Below, piece by piece: positions 45,361-58,262 of a stretch of 64,000 bases of DNA. The DNA comes from Molossus alvarezi. Lineage: Eukaryota; Chordata; Mammalia; Chiroptera; Molossidae. The stretch lies in the NCBI GenBank assembly GCA_037176705.1, contig CM073886.1:124464001-124528000 (forward strand), in the 5' to 3' direction. Made by a program: the position numbers and the translations under genes. The first letter of the stretch is position 1; each line of letters opens with the position of its first letter. The notes under the pieces are model-generated. The model had not been told where the DNA came from and did not search any database. It worked only from the letters and a program-made list of their open reading frames with translations.

Positions 45361-47128
45361 TATTGCTTTCTGGTGATACTGTTTTTATCCCCATTGCCTT
45401 GGGCTCAACCACTATTGAAACAAACCTTACAGTTTTGACTACGATCATACCGATGTTATAAAATCCCCTCGAAATGAGGAAGAACACAATCAAGAGTTAG
45501 AAAAGAACAGTTGGCATATTTAAGTTCAAATCAATTTTGTTCCTTTGTTAAAGAGAATATTTAGTAATATAAGTATAAGGAAATCCCATGTATATTATTA
45601 TATCTAAGGATTAATTAGATCTCATGAGTTTTTAGATTTTTTTGTTGTTGTTGTTGTTCTATTACTAGATCCCGAAGAAAAGCTAAATATGTAATTAATA
45701 TTATTATCCTAGTGGTATAATCTATAACGTAAGGGTTAATATTTAATCCACAATTAAAAACTTTATTAGATATAAAAACAAATACAAGTGACATTTCCTT
45801 ACAGCAAAATTGTGTCAATTCAGAGAAAAAACTAAATTCATTTCTAATTTTTTCAAATGCTCCGAACTTGAAAAAAAAATGAAAATTTTAGTTTGGCCCT
45901 ATTACTGCATAGCTTACATAAACTCAGCCTGTATGCCTTTGTCACTTTTTATTTTTGTATATTGTTTTTCTATGTACATTCTTAATTACTCTCCTTTCCA
46001 AATCCTGGTTAACTTCTTAGGAGTAGCTAGAGGACAGGGAACAGCCTTGAAATGGTAAGTTTGCTATGTACAAACACTTGGCAAGGAGTTGTGTACATGC
46101 ATAGAGTACCATTTCCCACCAGGTAGACACAGCGCCTCAGCAGGACAGCGATGGGCGGGGCCACTTGAGCTGTGCAGGTTCTTTCTGAGAAACTTGAACT
46201 CGCTCCTGTGCAGGGACTACACCTGTATCATTTCTGCACTTTTCCCATCCTATTGGATCCTGCCTTTCCCTTTCAATTTTCTGCCCTATTCTTTACCCCC
46301 TCTTCTTTGACAAAAGAACATGTGGAGAGAGGGGAGACTTTCACTATGAGCTTTGTTCCTGCCCAAGCGTGGAGAGTGGGCCCAGGGGTTGATGGACACG
46401 GGCTCTCCCCTCCCGGAGCGGGACAACAGCCCTCTGGGGCAATCTCTGTGTTTGCATCCCTTTCAGTCCAGTGGTGTTTGGACCTCATGAGCGTCCATAA
46501 TGATAAATTACACCATTATTTAAAATCAGTTTATCCCTCCACTTTGCTCTACTGCCAACGCCCAGGTCTGGGCTGGTTGCTTTGCTGAAATCAGAGAGAA
46601 GAAAGCTCAGGTTCTGGCTCTGGGAGTGGAATTCAGGGTGTTGTCAACTGAGTCAAGTAGCAGAGTTAAAAGAACTCAAAATCAAACCCTTTTAAAATTC
46701 TACTTCAGTGTGACTAGAACGCTGGTCTCTGCCTAAAACCTCCACCATTAGAGTAAAATCCATGGTCCCCAATCTCTCCATCGATGTTTCTAAAGGTGGA
46801 AAAGTATGTTTTCTGACTGCACACCAGCTCCCTCCCCCTTTTACTTTCTGGAGGACCATTCTTCACTGGTACGTCAACCTTAAATATTTCACATAACTTG
46901 AAGACCTAACCCAACCACACAACAACAGGGAATAAGACATGCAGCACTTCTGCAAATATTAAAATGTAGGCCAAATTTGATTTTAAAATACTATTTTTAG
47001 AATTGATTTTTTTAATTCTTTGTTATATTTTTAAACATATTTATGAAGGAGGGATGAAGAAATTCTAATTTTTAATGGGATTTGACACTTTTCTCCAAAC
47101 TCTTCTCTACAGTCTTATCACATATTTT
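45361..47128. other. Unique DNA, nothing recognised
   Basis: A TTG triplet run lies at 45642-45658. A 138-codon plus-strand frame (46172-46588) has no recognisable domain. Confidence 0.4.
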
Positions 47129-47144
47129 CTGATTTACTATTCTT

Positions 47145-47384
47145 TTTTTTTTTTTTTTAATTCTCACCAAAGGACATTTTTGCATGTATCTTCATTATAG
47201 AGTGGGAGAAGGAGAGAGAAAGAAACATCGATGTGAGAGACACATCGACTGGTTGCCACCCACACGACCCCAACCGAGGCTGGGGACAAACTGCAACAGA
47301 GGCACGTGGCCTTAGCAGGAACCGAACCCGGGACTCTCGGGTCTGTGGGCCAACACTCTAACCACTGAGCCAAACGGGCCAGGG
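47145..47384 (-). repeat. VES SINE
   Basis: Full-length antisense copy (poly-T, ttctcaccaaaggacatttt, cccaaccgaggctggggaca, ggaaccgaacccgggac, head). The 16-base duplication ctgatttactattctt (47129-47144) against ctgatttaccattctt (47385-47400) has one mismatch. Confidence 0.94.
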
Positions 47385-47400
47385 CTGATTTACCATTCTT

Positions 47401-47889
47401 AATGCTACCCATATATCAACAGACCAAATAGGAGATGGGTGACTTTTATTTAAGGCTATTATTATCCTAGCTGCACTTGTTTAGTATGAGATTTATGATA
47501 TGACTATGCGTTGGTATGTCTTATCTGCACCTGCCACCCCAAAGCACAATGTAGAAGATGAAATAAATTATATAAATTATGTCTCCAAGGTGAAGTATTA
47601 TGGCCAGTTCTATAATAGAACAGTGTGGTTGAAAAATAAGATATTATCTAGAGGACTTAAGTTAAAGAGTTGCTCACTCTCTCAGGCTTAGTGGCCTATT
47701 TATGTGTGGAAATGAAAGAAGTTCTTTAAAATTATTTGGTTATTGTGTTTAGGAATGTGTGTGCACGTGAAACCTTGCACACAATTTATATTTTCCATCT
47801 TAGATGCCTAATTTAACTGTTTCTAAATAAGTTCATCATGTATATAGTTTATATAAATTTGATATTAAAATTTACTCACAAATGTTAAT
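47401..47889. other. Unique AT-rich DNA
   Basis: Nothing recognised. Confidence 0.35.
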
Positions 47890-48540
47890 ATCAAATATTT
47901 ATGAATAGTTATCATGTATCCAACATGTTTGCATGACTACTCTGAGTCAGCACAATATTCTTAGCACTTGAAATCCACCCATGAAAACAACCAATGGCAT
48001 CGTCCCTATGAGACTTATATTCTAATGGGCAGAAGACAATAAACATGGTAAGTACATTAAATAATTAAGTAGAATTCAATGAGTTCTATAAAGCTAGAGC
48101 AAGTGAAGGGTGTTAAGAATGCTAAGGGGCATGGGAATGCTGTACTTTGAATAAGGTGGTCAAGGGAGATCTCATTGAGAAAAGGACATTTGCAAAAGTC
48201 TTGAAGAAGGTGAGAGAGTGAGCCACGGGAAGGAAGATTAGTCTGGGCAGAGGAGAAAGCAAATGCGAAATCCCAATATTCGAGTGCTCCTGGGGTGTGC
48301 CAAGAACAGAAAGGGGCTGGAAAGAAGTAAACCAAAGGAAAAGATAATGAGATGACAGGTAGCGGGTTCAGAGAATACAGTGGCTTGTAGGTCATTGTGA
48401 TGTTGTTGGGTTTCACTGTGAGGACAATGGAGAGTCACGGAAAGGATCTGAGCAGGGCAGTGCCAAGATATAACTTATGGGTGGAGAGGTTTACTTTGTA
48501 ACGAGACTACATGAGGATGGTAGGCAAAGGTAAAAGCGGG
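47890..48540 (-). repeat. L2 LINE
   Basis: The antisense L2 3' region is colinear: agttatcatgtatccaacat, gagacttatattctaatggg, gggagatctcattgagaaaa, acatttgcaaaagtcttgaa, ggcttgtaggtcattgtgat, ctgagcagggcagtgccaag. The 119-codon minus-strand frame (48057-48416) lies inside it and is a decayed trace. Confidence 0.75.
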
Positions 48541-49205
48541 TGATGATGGCTCTGACAATGGTGGCAGCAGTGGAGATGGTGAGAAGTGGCTTCAGAGAGG
48601 GAATTTCTCAATGGGGAAGCTGAGTTGGTGGGTATAAAGGACAACTAGAGGGTCAATGTGGTTTATCTGGTTGCTTCGATTTTCTCAGTTAAATAAAATC
48701 ATCAGCTGAGAGTGGGAATAGGGGATGAGATCTTGGGAGCTTCTAGAGAAATGATGAGAAGATAAGAAATAGTTGTTGAAGATAAAAGAGATTGAAAGGA
48801 TTGGAAGCACTAAAATAATTTCCTGAGAACATTATGAGCCCACTGTGAGTTTCATGCTCATCAATATGAAATAAAACAAGTTCATCATGGTTTGTATTTC
48901 TCCACAAGATTAAGCTATGCAGGGGCTGGCAGAGAGGGGCAGAGTTGGATTTAGCCAGGGTTGTGGTTTTGCCAAATGTGTAAACAAAGGGAAAGAGTTA
49001 TGAAAGAGTCAAATATGCAAGAGACTAATTACAATGAAATTTAAGCTCGCTAAGGAGAGCGAGAACATATCAAATAAAGGAAGAATATTGAACAGTGATA
49101 ATACAAATGGATCATGCAGAGGTGCAATAGGGTTTCCATCTGAAATGAAGGCAGAGAATGTGAAATGGACAATCTCATACTTGCACCTTCAGAAGGCCCA
49201 AACTT
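48541..49205. repeat. Probable old repeat of unknown family, part 1
   Basis: ataaaatcatcagctgagag and gttggatttagccagggttg recall a medium-frequency mammalian repeat I cannot name. It may continue beyond the SINE at 49222. Confidence 0.35.
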
Positions 49206-49221
49206 AAGAATTGAGAGACTG

Positions 49222-49418
49222 GACCTGGCCAGTTTGGCTCAGCGGTTAGAGAGTCGGTCTGCGGTCCAGAGAAACCCGGGTTCGGTTCTTGCTAAGGGCA
49301 TGTACCTCAGTTGCAGTTTGTCCCTGGCCCTGGTTGGGTCATGCGAGAGGCAGCCACTTGATGTGTCCCTTTCATGTCAATGTTCTCTCTCTCTCTCTTC
49401 CTCCCACTCTAAAAAATA
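49222..49418 (+). repeat. VES SINE
   Basis: Sense copy (acctggccagtttggctcag, gggttcggttcttgc, ccctggccctggttggg, CT-rich body, short A-rich tail). The 16-base duplication aagaattgagagactg is perfect at 49206-49221 and 49419-49434. The 3' cctcgggtgaggat module is absent. Confidence 0.96.
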
Positions 49419-49434
49419 AAGAATTGAGAGACTG

Positions 49435-49930
49435 ATTTCTCGTAAATGACTATTTACAGAAGACAGACTTATCTCCTGACCACTGAACAGCCACCAAGAC
49501 ACACTCCATCCTCAAGCCAATGAATCTACTGCTTGAACTCTTGCTGGGCTCCCACCTCTTTGTATTCCTTACCATAAATTCAGCCCACCTCAAAGCCTCA
49601 GTGGATTCGCCTGTAACTCGCTACAACATGATTGACCGATGCAATTCCTCTGCTATTTCCAAGTAATCTCAGCTTTCGGTCATTCAAGCTTGCCTTAGTT
49701 TATCTCCTCATTTAGGTTAGGAAAGGGTTGAAAAGTTCGCAGAAATAAGTTGAAAAGTTCGGGAGTCGGTGTCAGAGTGCAGGATGCATGACATTGGAAA
49801 GATGAGGTGTGGCACTTATTGGTAATGACTAGCCTGAGAACATGACCATGGAAGGGAAGGGCTAAAATAGAGTGGAAGTCAAGATTACAGGATTGAGAAG
49901 AGTTCAGTCTGATGACATGAGGTTCAAACT
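49435..49930. other. Unassigned DNA, possibly part 2 of the unknown repeat
   Basis: The end of this stretch (aggtgtggcacttattggta, gaacatgaccatggaaggga, aaaatagagtggaagtcaag) resembles the same unnamed repeat as 48541-49205. Confidence 0.3.
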
Positions 49931-49950
49931 GTGTTTTTTCTCAGTGGGTT

Positions 49951-50030
49951 TTGTGGTGGTTGGTTTTTTTTTTGTTATTGTTGTGGGGTGTTTTTTTTTG
50001 TTTTTGTTTTTTTGTTTTTTATGTTGTTTT
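49951..50030. repeat. T/G-rich low-complexity tract
   Basis: Runs of T separated by G and GTT units. Confidence 0.85.
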
Positions 50031-50840
50031 CCTTGAACATGATGAAAAGAAAGGGAGAAAGATCAGACAGTGGTTAAAAAGAGGGATGGGATACTAAGCC
50101 CTCCTCCACATGCATTGCAGGGGAAGGCATGCTCTAAACCCCAAGTGTGTTCATTTTGACCCCTGTCGGTAGAGAGATGAATTCAGTGAGTGGATTCTCT
50201 TTGAGTTCTGTTGACAGAGCCAAGATTTATGGAGAAGCAGGACCTGCATCTCTTATGCCAAGCCCAGTGCCTTTTTCCCTGCAGATCCCTATCAGACTGG
50301 CTCCAGTTTTTCTGCGGGAAATGATAACACACTGTTTGAAAGAGCCTTTTGATATTTAAAAAAATAAAAAACAAACAAAATGTTATTAAACCACTATTTT
50401 AAAAGAGCATTAATTTACTGGTAAATTATGTCTATTTCATCTGTCAAGCTAGCATAACTGCAACCAAAAATATGCCTGTGGTTTAATTAATTTTAATGAA
50501 TGTCAATGTGGATAAAATATGACTTTCTCAAGATTCTGGTTTAAACTCTTTTAGAGCAAACATGATAGCAATTTAGTGAGGTTCAAGTCACCTGTTTGGA
50601 CAGGGAACAGACTAGGGTCTGGAAATCATCGTGTACAAAATGGAAGCCATTGAGTACGACTGACAGAAACATAAAGGAACACAAGTGACAGGGCCAACAG
50701 CGATCCCTTTTCCTAATGGCAGAAGGAAATACCTTCCTTAGTGCCTGACAGGAAGCGAACTGTTTTTCAGCAGGATTGTGATTATTTGAACTGAATTGAG
50801 AAGTGAAGTCTCAAAAGGATCAGTTAGTATTCAGGATATG
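50031..50840. other. Unique DNA, nothing recognised
   Basis: No signal recognised. Confidence 0.35.
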
Positions 50841-50857
50841 TTTTCTTTCTTTTCTTT

Positions 50858-50916
<59 letters not shown>

Positions 50917-50930
50917 TTCTCTTTTTTTTT
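50841..50930. repeat. (CTTT)n(CT)n polypyrimidine microsatellite
   Basis: TTTCTTTC units lead into about 20 CT units and a T-rich end. No SINE head is attached. Confidence 0.94.
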
Positions 50931-51902
50931 ACAGAAACTAAAATACTTGGACATAAAGAGATTTTCTCCCTCCAAAAAGAATTAGACTTTTCTAGTTTTC
51001 ACCAATGAACTTCTTCTAATTTAGCTTAGTAAGTTCTAGAACTCATGACTTTAGTGCTAATCATAGCTAATTCACAACACTCTGAATAAAATAAAAAAGA
51101 AAAACTTTTCATACTCCTCTCGATTATGAATTGTGTTTTAAGATATCCCTTGAGCCAACACACACACAAATACACACACACTATTGCTTACACACAAAAT
51201 AAATAAATTTTAGAGCAGCTGAGGCTAAAGGTTAAATGAAGAATTAATAGCAAAAAAGAAAAAGAGAGAATGAGAAAGATAAGAAAAGAAAAAAAATTAA
51301 GAAAAACTAACACAGTAGCAAGTAAAGCTTCTGATCACAGGTTTATAGAAACAGTATTTCACCTTTTTATTATTACAAATTACATTGAGACTAAAAGCTA
51401 CTAAAGAGAAAGATAAGACTGAAATTTTAATTTTAATTTTAAATTTAATTTCAATTTTAATTTTTGCCATATTCTCCTCTACCTCCAACACACAGGACCA
51501 ACAAGTTCTCCCCTAATTAATGCATTTCTTGGGAAAATATGCAAATTATTAAAATGGTTTCTCTTAGATTTTTTGGTTTATTTGTTCTAATAATAATATA
51601 GTTCCTCCAATATTGCACAATTCAGTGATACAATTTTTGCTTATTACCTAATTCACACATCGAGCCTTTAAATAACTGATACCAGTTTAATAATATATAC
51701 CACTTAAAAAAATAGAAAATTCCATAGTAGCCAGTGTAATAATTTTAATAGATTCTTCAGTGGCTTCATTAAGACTTCTGTGATCAGAAATTAAATGAAG
51801 AGGGATCATAGTGATGACCTGTTATGCCTGAGTCCTTGAACCCAATGAGAAAAACATCTGATAAATTAATTAACTACAAGTTTATTTAATTAATAAGTAT
51901 AC
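50931..51902. other. AT-rich unique DNA
   Basis: A short CA-rich tract lies at 51158-51180 and an AATTTT-type repetitive stretch at 51422-51465. Confidence 0.4.
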
Positions 51903-52110
51903 AGTATTTACCCTGTTGCAGGCATTGTTTCAGAAAGTTACTTCATCTAGCCTTCATAGTAACCCTATAACATAGGATATAGTATTTTAACCATATTTAA
52001 AAAAAAAACAAAACTGAGGCACCTAAGGGTTAAGAAACTTACTCAAGATCAGAAATCTGTGGGTACCGTCACTCAGAGGCCAGGATCCTGACCACAGTGC
52101 CCTACTTCCT
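51903..52110 (-). repeat. MIR SINE, nearly complete
   Basis: Antisense MIR order is clear: cctgttgcaggcattgtttc, ccttcatagtaaccctataa, aaactgaggcacctaagggt, taagaaacttactcaagatc, ggccaggatcctgaccacag. Confidence 0.8.
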
Positions 52111-53139
52111 TGAGGCAACTCTAACATGAGGTCTCACTAAATCTGTATGAAGAATTTTGTACAATTACACCTAAAACTATTTGGGGGGAATGAGTTTGAG
52201 ATTTTTGAGTGATGTGCCATAGTTTTGATTAGTTTTGTAAAATAATCTAGAACCATAAAATTTACAGTCTCTAATAAAAAAGATTTTACTTATGTTCAAT
52301 CGAGAGACAATATAATAACCAACCCGACTTTGTGTTTTCCACTCTAGAAAATGAAAGCCTAAACTATTTTGCAGTGTTGTTTTCTCAATTCATTTATTTT
52401 AACCCAGGGAGTGACCAATTTGGGGATTGACCACCCACGTGCAATTTTAGCAATTGCAGCATGTCACTGACCAAAAGAGTTATGCAGGAAATAGTTGAGA
52501 AATCAGTCTTGACTACACAGAATCCCAGGAAAATATTCCAAAGTCTCCAGCCAGAGGCAATCATTAAACCTTTGTGTGTTTATTCAATTTGGCTGCTGTG
52601 CATAGGGAAGGAAGATAAGGTTTAACGAAATGCTTTTACTGTAATCTGACTTAGAGTGGATCAACTGGTATTAGGAACACAATATGAAGTAATACAAAAA
52701 AAATTTTTTTTTTTTAATGAGCGTTTAAAGAATCTGGAGAAGATCGAAAGCTATGTTAAGGTGAGAAAATGATAGAAAAAAAGAGAGAGAGAGAGATGGA
52801 AGGGCAGCTTTGTTGCAGCTACAAAATAAACATGAAAGTCTTCTTGAAATAGAGGAGTTCGAACTTCTGAATGTAAAGAAAACAGAAATCTAATATCCTA
52901 TGGGACAATTCTAGAAAGAGAAGAGAATACAAACTAGAGTTACAATGCATGATATGCTAAATACATCATAAACAGGGACACATGTAATCCACAGGTCTGA
53001 AAACACTTCCTGTGCATAAGCCTCTCTCCAGCCAGATGAGGAGAGGAGAAAATTTCTGGAGAAGCGTCATGGGAGGCTAAGAAAGATCTCGATGGTTGAT
53101 AGCTGGTTTGGAGCAGACGGTCTGGAGATAGAGCCAGCG
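52111..53139. other. AT-rich unique DNA
   Basis: Nothing recognised beyond a short GA run at about 52781-52796. Confidence 0.4.
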
Positions 53140-53582
53140 GAAGTGTGCTACGGTTGAGATGGCCGCAGGTCCATCATTGTTCACGCTCTCTCTTTCCCAG
53201 CGTAGAGTTATCACTGCCAAGCAGCTCTCCATCCATGAATTATATTTCCCAGGCCTCTCTCTGTGGCCACAGGACTAGTTCATACCAATAGGATTCAAAT
53301 ACAAATTACACATTTCAAAAGAGGCTAAGTTTATAGAAAATTCCATGCATTATACCTCATCTTTCGCCCCCTGTTTCTGTCCTTAGAGGACTCCAAAGCC
53401 TTGTAGACTGACAGAGCGCCAAGGTGCAGGGAGTCTGGGTCTCTGAGTTACCACGTGCAGAAACATGACCCGCCAATCAGGGTCAATCACGTTGAACTAC
53501 TGGTTCCTGAGAAATAAAATTCTAATATGTGGAGACACTAACATTTTGAGGGTTATTTATTACAGAAATTAGTATTACCTAA
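53140..53582 (+). repeat. LTR-like old repeat, family not named
   Basis: tgtggccacaggactagttc followed later by gagaaataaaattctaatat and gttatttattacagaaatta has the layout of an old mammalian LTR with a polyadenylation signal (aataaa) near its 3' end. I cannot assign a family name. Confidence 0.45.
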
Positions 53583-54130
53583 ACACACACTCACACACAA
53601 AATCTATCAGGAATGAAGAAACAGAATGTGCCAGTAGGAGAGTGTCACTAAACTAAAACTTCTGTCTACTACTCCCCACTTCCTATCCTAGACTCATGAT
53701 TGACACCTTCCAACAATATATCAAGATTATAGAGGTTATTAAGAACTTCTGAACTCAAAAAATAAATGGAAAAATGGTAAGAAATGATGAAAGTGTTACT
53801 GGCACTTTAACAAGAAAGGAGAATGGATGACATAAGAAATAAATGGGGACCAGAAACAAACTGAAGCCCAAAATCCTTCTTAGGACTGAGAATCTCTCAT
53901 GCTCAGGGAGCAAGTCATTTGCTCAAAGGAAGCATTAAGGGGAGAGAGAAGTCATTGACCAATGGAGCTTTGCAAGCCAAGAGAGAAGAATCCAAAAAAC
54001 TGGGGGATCACATGACTATGGAGAGTGTGAGTGGTGACAGGAACAAAGGACTAACAATGAAGAAGGTGCCCAGGGTGTCCAACAACTTTGTTAGGTAAAA
54101 ACAACTAAACTAAAAACTTCTTATCAGTAT
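53583..54130. other. Unique DNA, nothing recognised
   Basis: No signal recognised. Confidence 0.35.
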
Positions 54131-54609
54131 GGCAGGCATAACAATTATTTCCCAAAGACATCCATGTTCTACACCCTAGAACCTGTGAATATGTCATATT
54201 ACACAGCAAGAAGGAATTGAGGTTACTCATCAGCTGACTTTAAAATAAAGGAATTACCCTGGATTCTCCAGTGGGCCCTGTGAAATTGGACTTCTTTAAG
54301 CATGGACAATGTGGGCAGAACAGAATCAAAGAGAGATTTGAACATGCCACCTTGCTGGATTTAAAGATGGAGAAAGAGACCATGAACCATGACATGTAGG
54401 CAGCCCGAAGAAGCTGGGAGAAATGAGGAAATGTATTCTCCTCTAAAGACCTCAGAAAAGAACGCAATTCGGCTGAAAGCTTCATTTTAGCCCAGCACGA
54501 CCTATTTCGAACTTCTAACCTCCAGAGCTATAAGATTATAAATTTGGATTGTTTGAAGCCACTAAGTTTGTGGTAATTTGTTTAAAAAAATAATAGGAAA
54601 CTAATAAAA
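54131..54609 (+). repeat. MLT1-type MaLR LTR
   Basis: Sense solo LTR: agaacctgtgaatatgtcat, catcagctgactttaaaata, accctggattctccagtggg, ctttaagcatggacaatg, ttcattttagcccagcacga, gaagccactaagtttgtggt and a final taggaaactaataaaac. Confidence 0.85.
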
Positions 54610-55359
54610 CTGGTTTCTTGCATATCCCAGATATGCTAATAAACAGAGAAAGGAGAACAAAGTGACTCTGAGATTAGAACACAAATTTGGTATGAACACA
54701 ACTCCGTGGATATGAGGCAGACACAGGAAGACTGAGACTAATAACAGAAATAAGGTGATGAGAGAGAGCTCTGAGCCAGGGAAACAGACATGTCAAGGGG
54801 CAACTGTGCAATGTTTCAGGAAGATGTACACTTTTGTGGGCCAAGAAACGGAGCATCGGAGTGTTTTGAATAGCATCTGAGAAAATGTCAACGACTAAAA
54901 AAGTGTTATCATTACTAATAGCATACCTATACAATGCCTTATATTTGCTTAGGTTTTAAGAAAAGTGCATTTCCGTACTCCACCCACAATCCCACCATGT
55001 CATGAGGTTGTCAAGAACACAGCTTAGGAAACTAGGACTTTGAAAGTCACCCTCCATGAAGCAGAGATGGGACTCGAAAGAGCATCTTCTGTCCAGTACC
55101 CTTTCCTCTGACTGCAGAGGAAGAAAACTGTTATGGTCACAAAATTACATAAACAACAAATCATAGTAATAAAGGATTTAAACCACCGTAACATCTTCTA
55201 AAAGTCCTCGATAAAGACGTCAGTGCCAGCATCTCCCCCCAAAGGCTTTCATGACTCTCCTCGATTCCGCCATTCTAATTTGACCCTTCCTTCCTCTCCT
55301 CGCTGTGCTGCTTATAAACAACCAAAATAGTATCTATAATATTTACACACAGCTGTTTA
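54610..55359. other. Unique DNA, nothing recognised
   Basis: No signal recognised. Confidence 0.35.
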
Positions 55360-55480
55360 CTCATCTGTCTCTTGTTAAGACCACTGAGGGTGGGGATTAT
55401 GACTTATTTACCTATTTAAACATCAAGCATAGGAATTTTCTAGCCCTTATTAGGCAGTCACAAAATGCTAGTGAATTAAA
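55360..55480 (+). repeat. L2 3'-end fragment
   Basis: gaccactgagggtggggatt and ttaggcagtcacaaaatgct follow the L2 end pattern (gctccatgagggcagggact, taggtgctcaataaatgtt). Confidence 0.5.
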
Positions 55481-55777
55481 ATGCCCCTGGGCAGAGTTCA
55501 AAACTAAAATAAAATTCACAGACAATGCAAAGAACAATTATTAAGAAAATTATTTTTAAGTAATATATTTAGAGAAAGCGGTCCCAACAAATGTCTTGGG
55601 CTATGAAGCTGGAGGATTTTTTTCTCTTTTTCGTCAATTTCTCTAGAAGGAGAATGGCATTTACCGGAGGGCCTGACACAAAGCCGGCATAGTTGAAAAG
55701 CTTGCAAAAGCCACAGTGAGATACCCCTTTGGAAGAGGCCTGGCTGTTTCTTGTAAAAGTAAACTGGAAATTGTTCC
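55481..55777. other. Unique DNA, nothing recognised
   Basis: No signal recognised. Confidence 0.35.
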
Positions 55778-56138
55778 TAGGATCTGGTCACTCTCCTAGA
55801 TATTTACCCAAAAGAAATTAAAACAGATGTCCACAAAAAGACTTGTCGAAGGATATTTATAGCAACTTCATTAATAATAGCCCCAAATTTAAACAGCCCA
55901 CACATCTCTCAATAAAAGAGTAAATACGTGGCATGCTCACACAATGGAATGCGTCAATAACAGGGAACAGACTACCAACCCGCAACAACATGGGTGAATC
56001 TCAAACCATCCTAAGTGAAAAAGCCTGAGACCAGGAGTACATGCTGAATGAGTCCATCTCAAATAGGAAAATTGCTTAAAGATCTAGATCTAGACAGAAC
56101 GTTTTATTACGATAACTCAGACCATGATGAAAAACTGT
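55778..56138 (+). repeat. Old L1M 3' segment
   Basis: Sense: agatatttacccaaaagaaa, ggatatttatagcaacttca, acacaatggaatgcgtcaat, atgggtgaatctcaaaccat, gaccaggagtacatgctgaa. This is the ordinary ORF2-end/3'UTR order of ancient L1. Confidence 0.8.
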
Positions 56139-56306
56139 GAGAAAAATTTAAACTTTCAAAAAAGCAGTCGTCTACTAAAAGGCATTGCTATTTTTTCTCT
56201 AAAAGGTTTAAAAGTCCTGTTGTAAATGAATTATTTATAAATAAAATTTGGAATATTAACCTGATTAAAGGTTCTTATGTTATCAAATAATTCTGAGCAA
56301 AATCTT

Positions 56307-56350
56307 AGAGAGAGAGAGAGAGAAGAGGGGTGGGGGGGAGAGAGAGAAAT

Positions 56351-56396
<46 letters not shown>
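56307..56396. repeat. (GA)n microsatellite
   Basis: Two GA blocks separated by a G-rich interruption (aagaggggtggggggg). No SINE body or head flanks it. Confidence 0.93.
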
Positions 56397-56398
<2 letters not shown>

Positions 56399-57714
56399 TG
56401 TGTGTGGTGGGAACAGAGGGGAAATCCCAAGAGATAAGTCCAAAGAGTAATTCTAGACTAACTTTAGTTCAATTCGAATAATAGAAAATTAGTTCTTTAT
56501 TTCTCTATTGAACACAGTTACAACAATTAAATTTATAGAGAATTTGAGTGAAATCAATCACATCAACACATATGCTTTATTTCAAAAGTCAATTCTATTC
56601 TCTTTGTTACCTAATTAGGGTTAAAAGCATGGGGAAGTCTTTACAAAACACAATCACAATAGAAACTTCAAAAGAAAAGAACATTTATACCACTTTTATA
56701 TACTTATATACAAGTCAAAACGAATTCATTTATGCAAATGTCATTGGCCCCTCTGTTGGCCAATTACGTGTCCATATGAATTGACCTGATGAGGCTTTTC
56801 TAGCAGAAACAGTAAATTTCTGACTTGGAAGAGGTCCTTTACACAACTGGTCCACTGGCAACTGTTGCATGTGCAAGTACAAAGCGTTTGTCCCAGGTCT
56901 CTGCAGTTGCTGACCTTGTGAAGGTCACAGAATTGAAGCATAGATTTTGCTCAACACCTCAGCCTTGGCATATACTTTCTGATTTTGTTCCCTTGCTCAT
57001 AGATATGGTACATCTGGAAAAGTCCTGTTGACTTAGAAACAGACACAAACAAACAAAACCATCTTCAAGACAACACCTGACACTGTGCGTCCAGAAGATG
57101 TCTTTTCATCTTCGAGTCTGAATTCCCATTTCATTGGTAATTTCACCTTCTTTGAGGAGACGTGAAAATAGTCAACAACTGTAATTATTAGGCACTTATC
57201 CTTTGGTAGGAACCCAGACTTCACGAGGAGATTTGGGGAGGAAGGCAGATCCAAGCACCCACGCTGGTTACATGGTCCCTCCGGCTCCCACTCCTGCTGT
57301 CTCGGGGTCCCGTCACCGCCCACCTGTAGTCTATCCTCTTCCATCTTCCTTGTTGCAGTGCCGGTGATTCCAGATATAAATCGGTTCATAGCTTTCCTCT
57401 TGGAGGCCCTCCCACGGCTCCATCACCTAGGATTCAAGTCGGTCTTGTGAATAAGACGGGCAAGGGTCTCCTTGCTGACCCCACCACTTTCACCATCTCA
57501 CTATCTATGCGTAATCCCCATCTGCTTATAATTTTCACAGATTTATGTTCATATTTTAATGTATAATTCAGTCCTGTCTCCTCTCTTCTCTCATCACTCA
57601 TCTAATTCTTTGCAGTTGAAAGCTATACCTTCCCCGGGCAGCTTTCTATGACTTCCCGGGCTCGGTTAGGTCTCCTTCCGTTAGCTTCCATCAATCACTG
57701 CTATTTGCTTACTA
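56397..57714. other. Unique DNA, nothing recognised
   Basis: A 118-codon minus-strand frame (57033-57389) in a mildly GC-richer stretch has no known domain. Confidence 0.4.
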
Positions 57715-57942
57715 CACACTGTGCTTGTGAGACTCATTCATGTGGTTGTAAGTAGTTTCAATCGGTTCATTCTTATGTCTGTATTCAGTCAGAAGAATAT
57801 ACTATAAGTTATCCTACCATTGAATGATTTCTTCAGAACTTGGCTAATATGGGTAATGCTTTTATTAGCAATCCTGTGCTGTGTTTTGGTGAACATGCAT
57901 TTCTGTTGGGTATGTATCTCGAACTGGAACTGCTCAGTCATA
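57715..57942 (-). repeat. Old L1M 3'UTR fragment
   Basis: Antisense: tattagcaatcctgtgctgt, gtgaacatgcatttctgttg, ggtatgtatctcgaactgga, actgctcagtcatagg. Confidence 0.65.
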
Positions 57943-57946
57943 GGAG

Positions 57947-58262
57947 GACATAGAATATTAAAAATGCCCCCAAAATTCCATGCTTAGTCATAGGGAAACT
58001 ATCCAGGAGGGATTTATGGTAGGGAGATATCCATATGGACCTAATCTAATCACATGAACTGATTTAAAAGCAGTTTGCTCCTGAAGCAGACGTGGAAGTC
58101 ATATCTGAAGCACAAGAGATACTGGCTGCATTGTCGCTGGCTTCATGAGACCGGGATCCCCATGCAAGGACTGAGGGGTGGCCTTTAGGAGCCAAGGGGG
58201 CCCACAGCTCATAACCAGCAAGGAAACAGGCCTGACATATCTTTGTGACAGACGCTGCCCAT
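57947..58262 (+). repeat. MLT1-type MaLR LTR fragment
   Basis: cctaatctaatcacatgaac, gaagcagacgtggaagtcat, gcctttaggagccaaggggg, cataaccagcaaggaaacag match an MLT1-like LTR in sense orientation. The 3' end is missing. Confidence 0.7.

Noticed and set aside
56307..56396. GA run as a degraded SINE body
   Set aside because: No tRNA head, gaggac module or target duplication lies on either side. Called a simple repeat.
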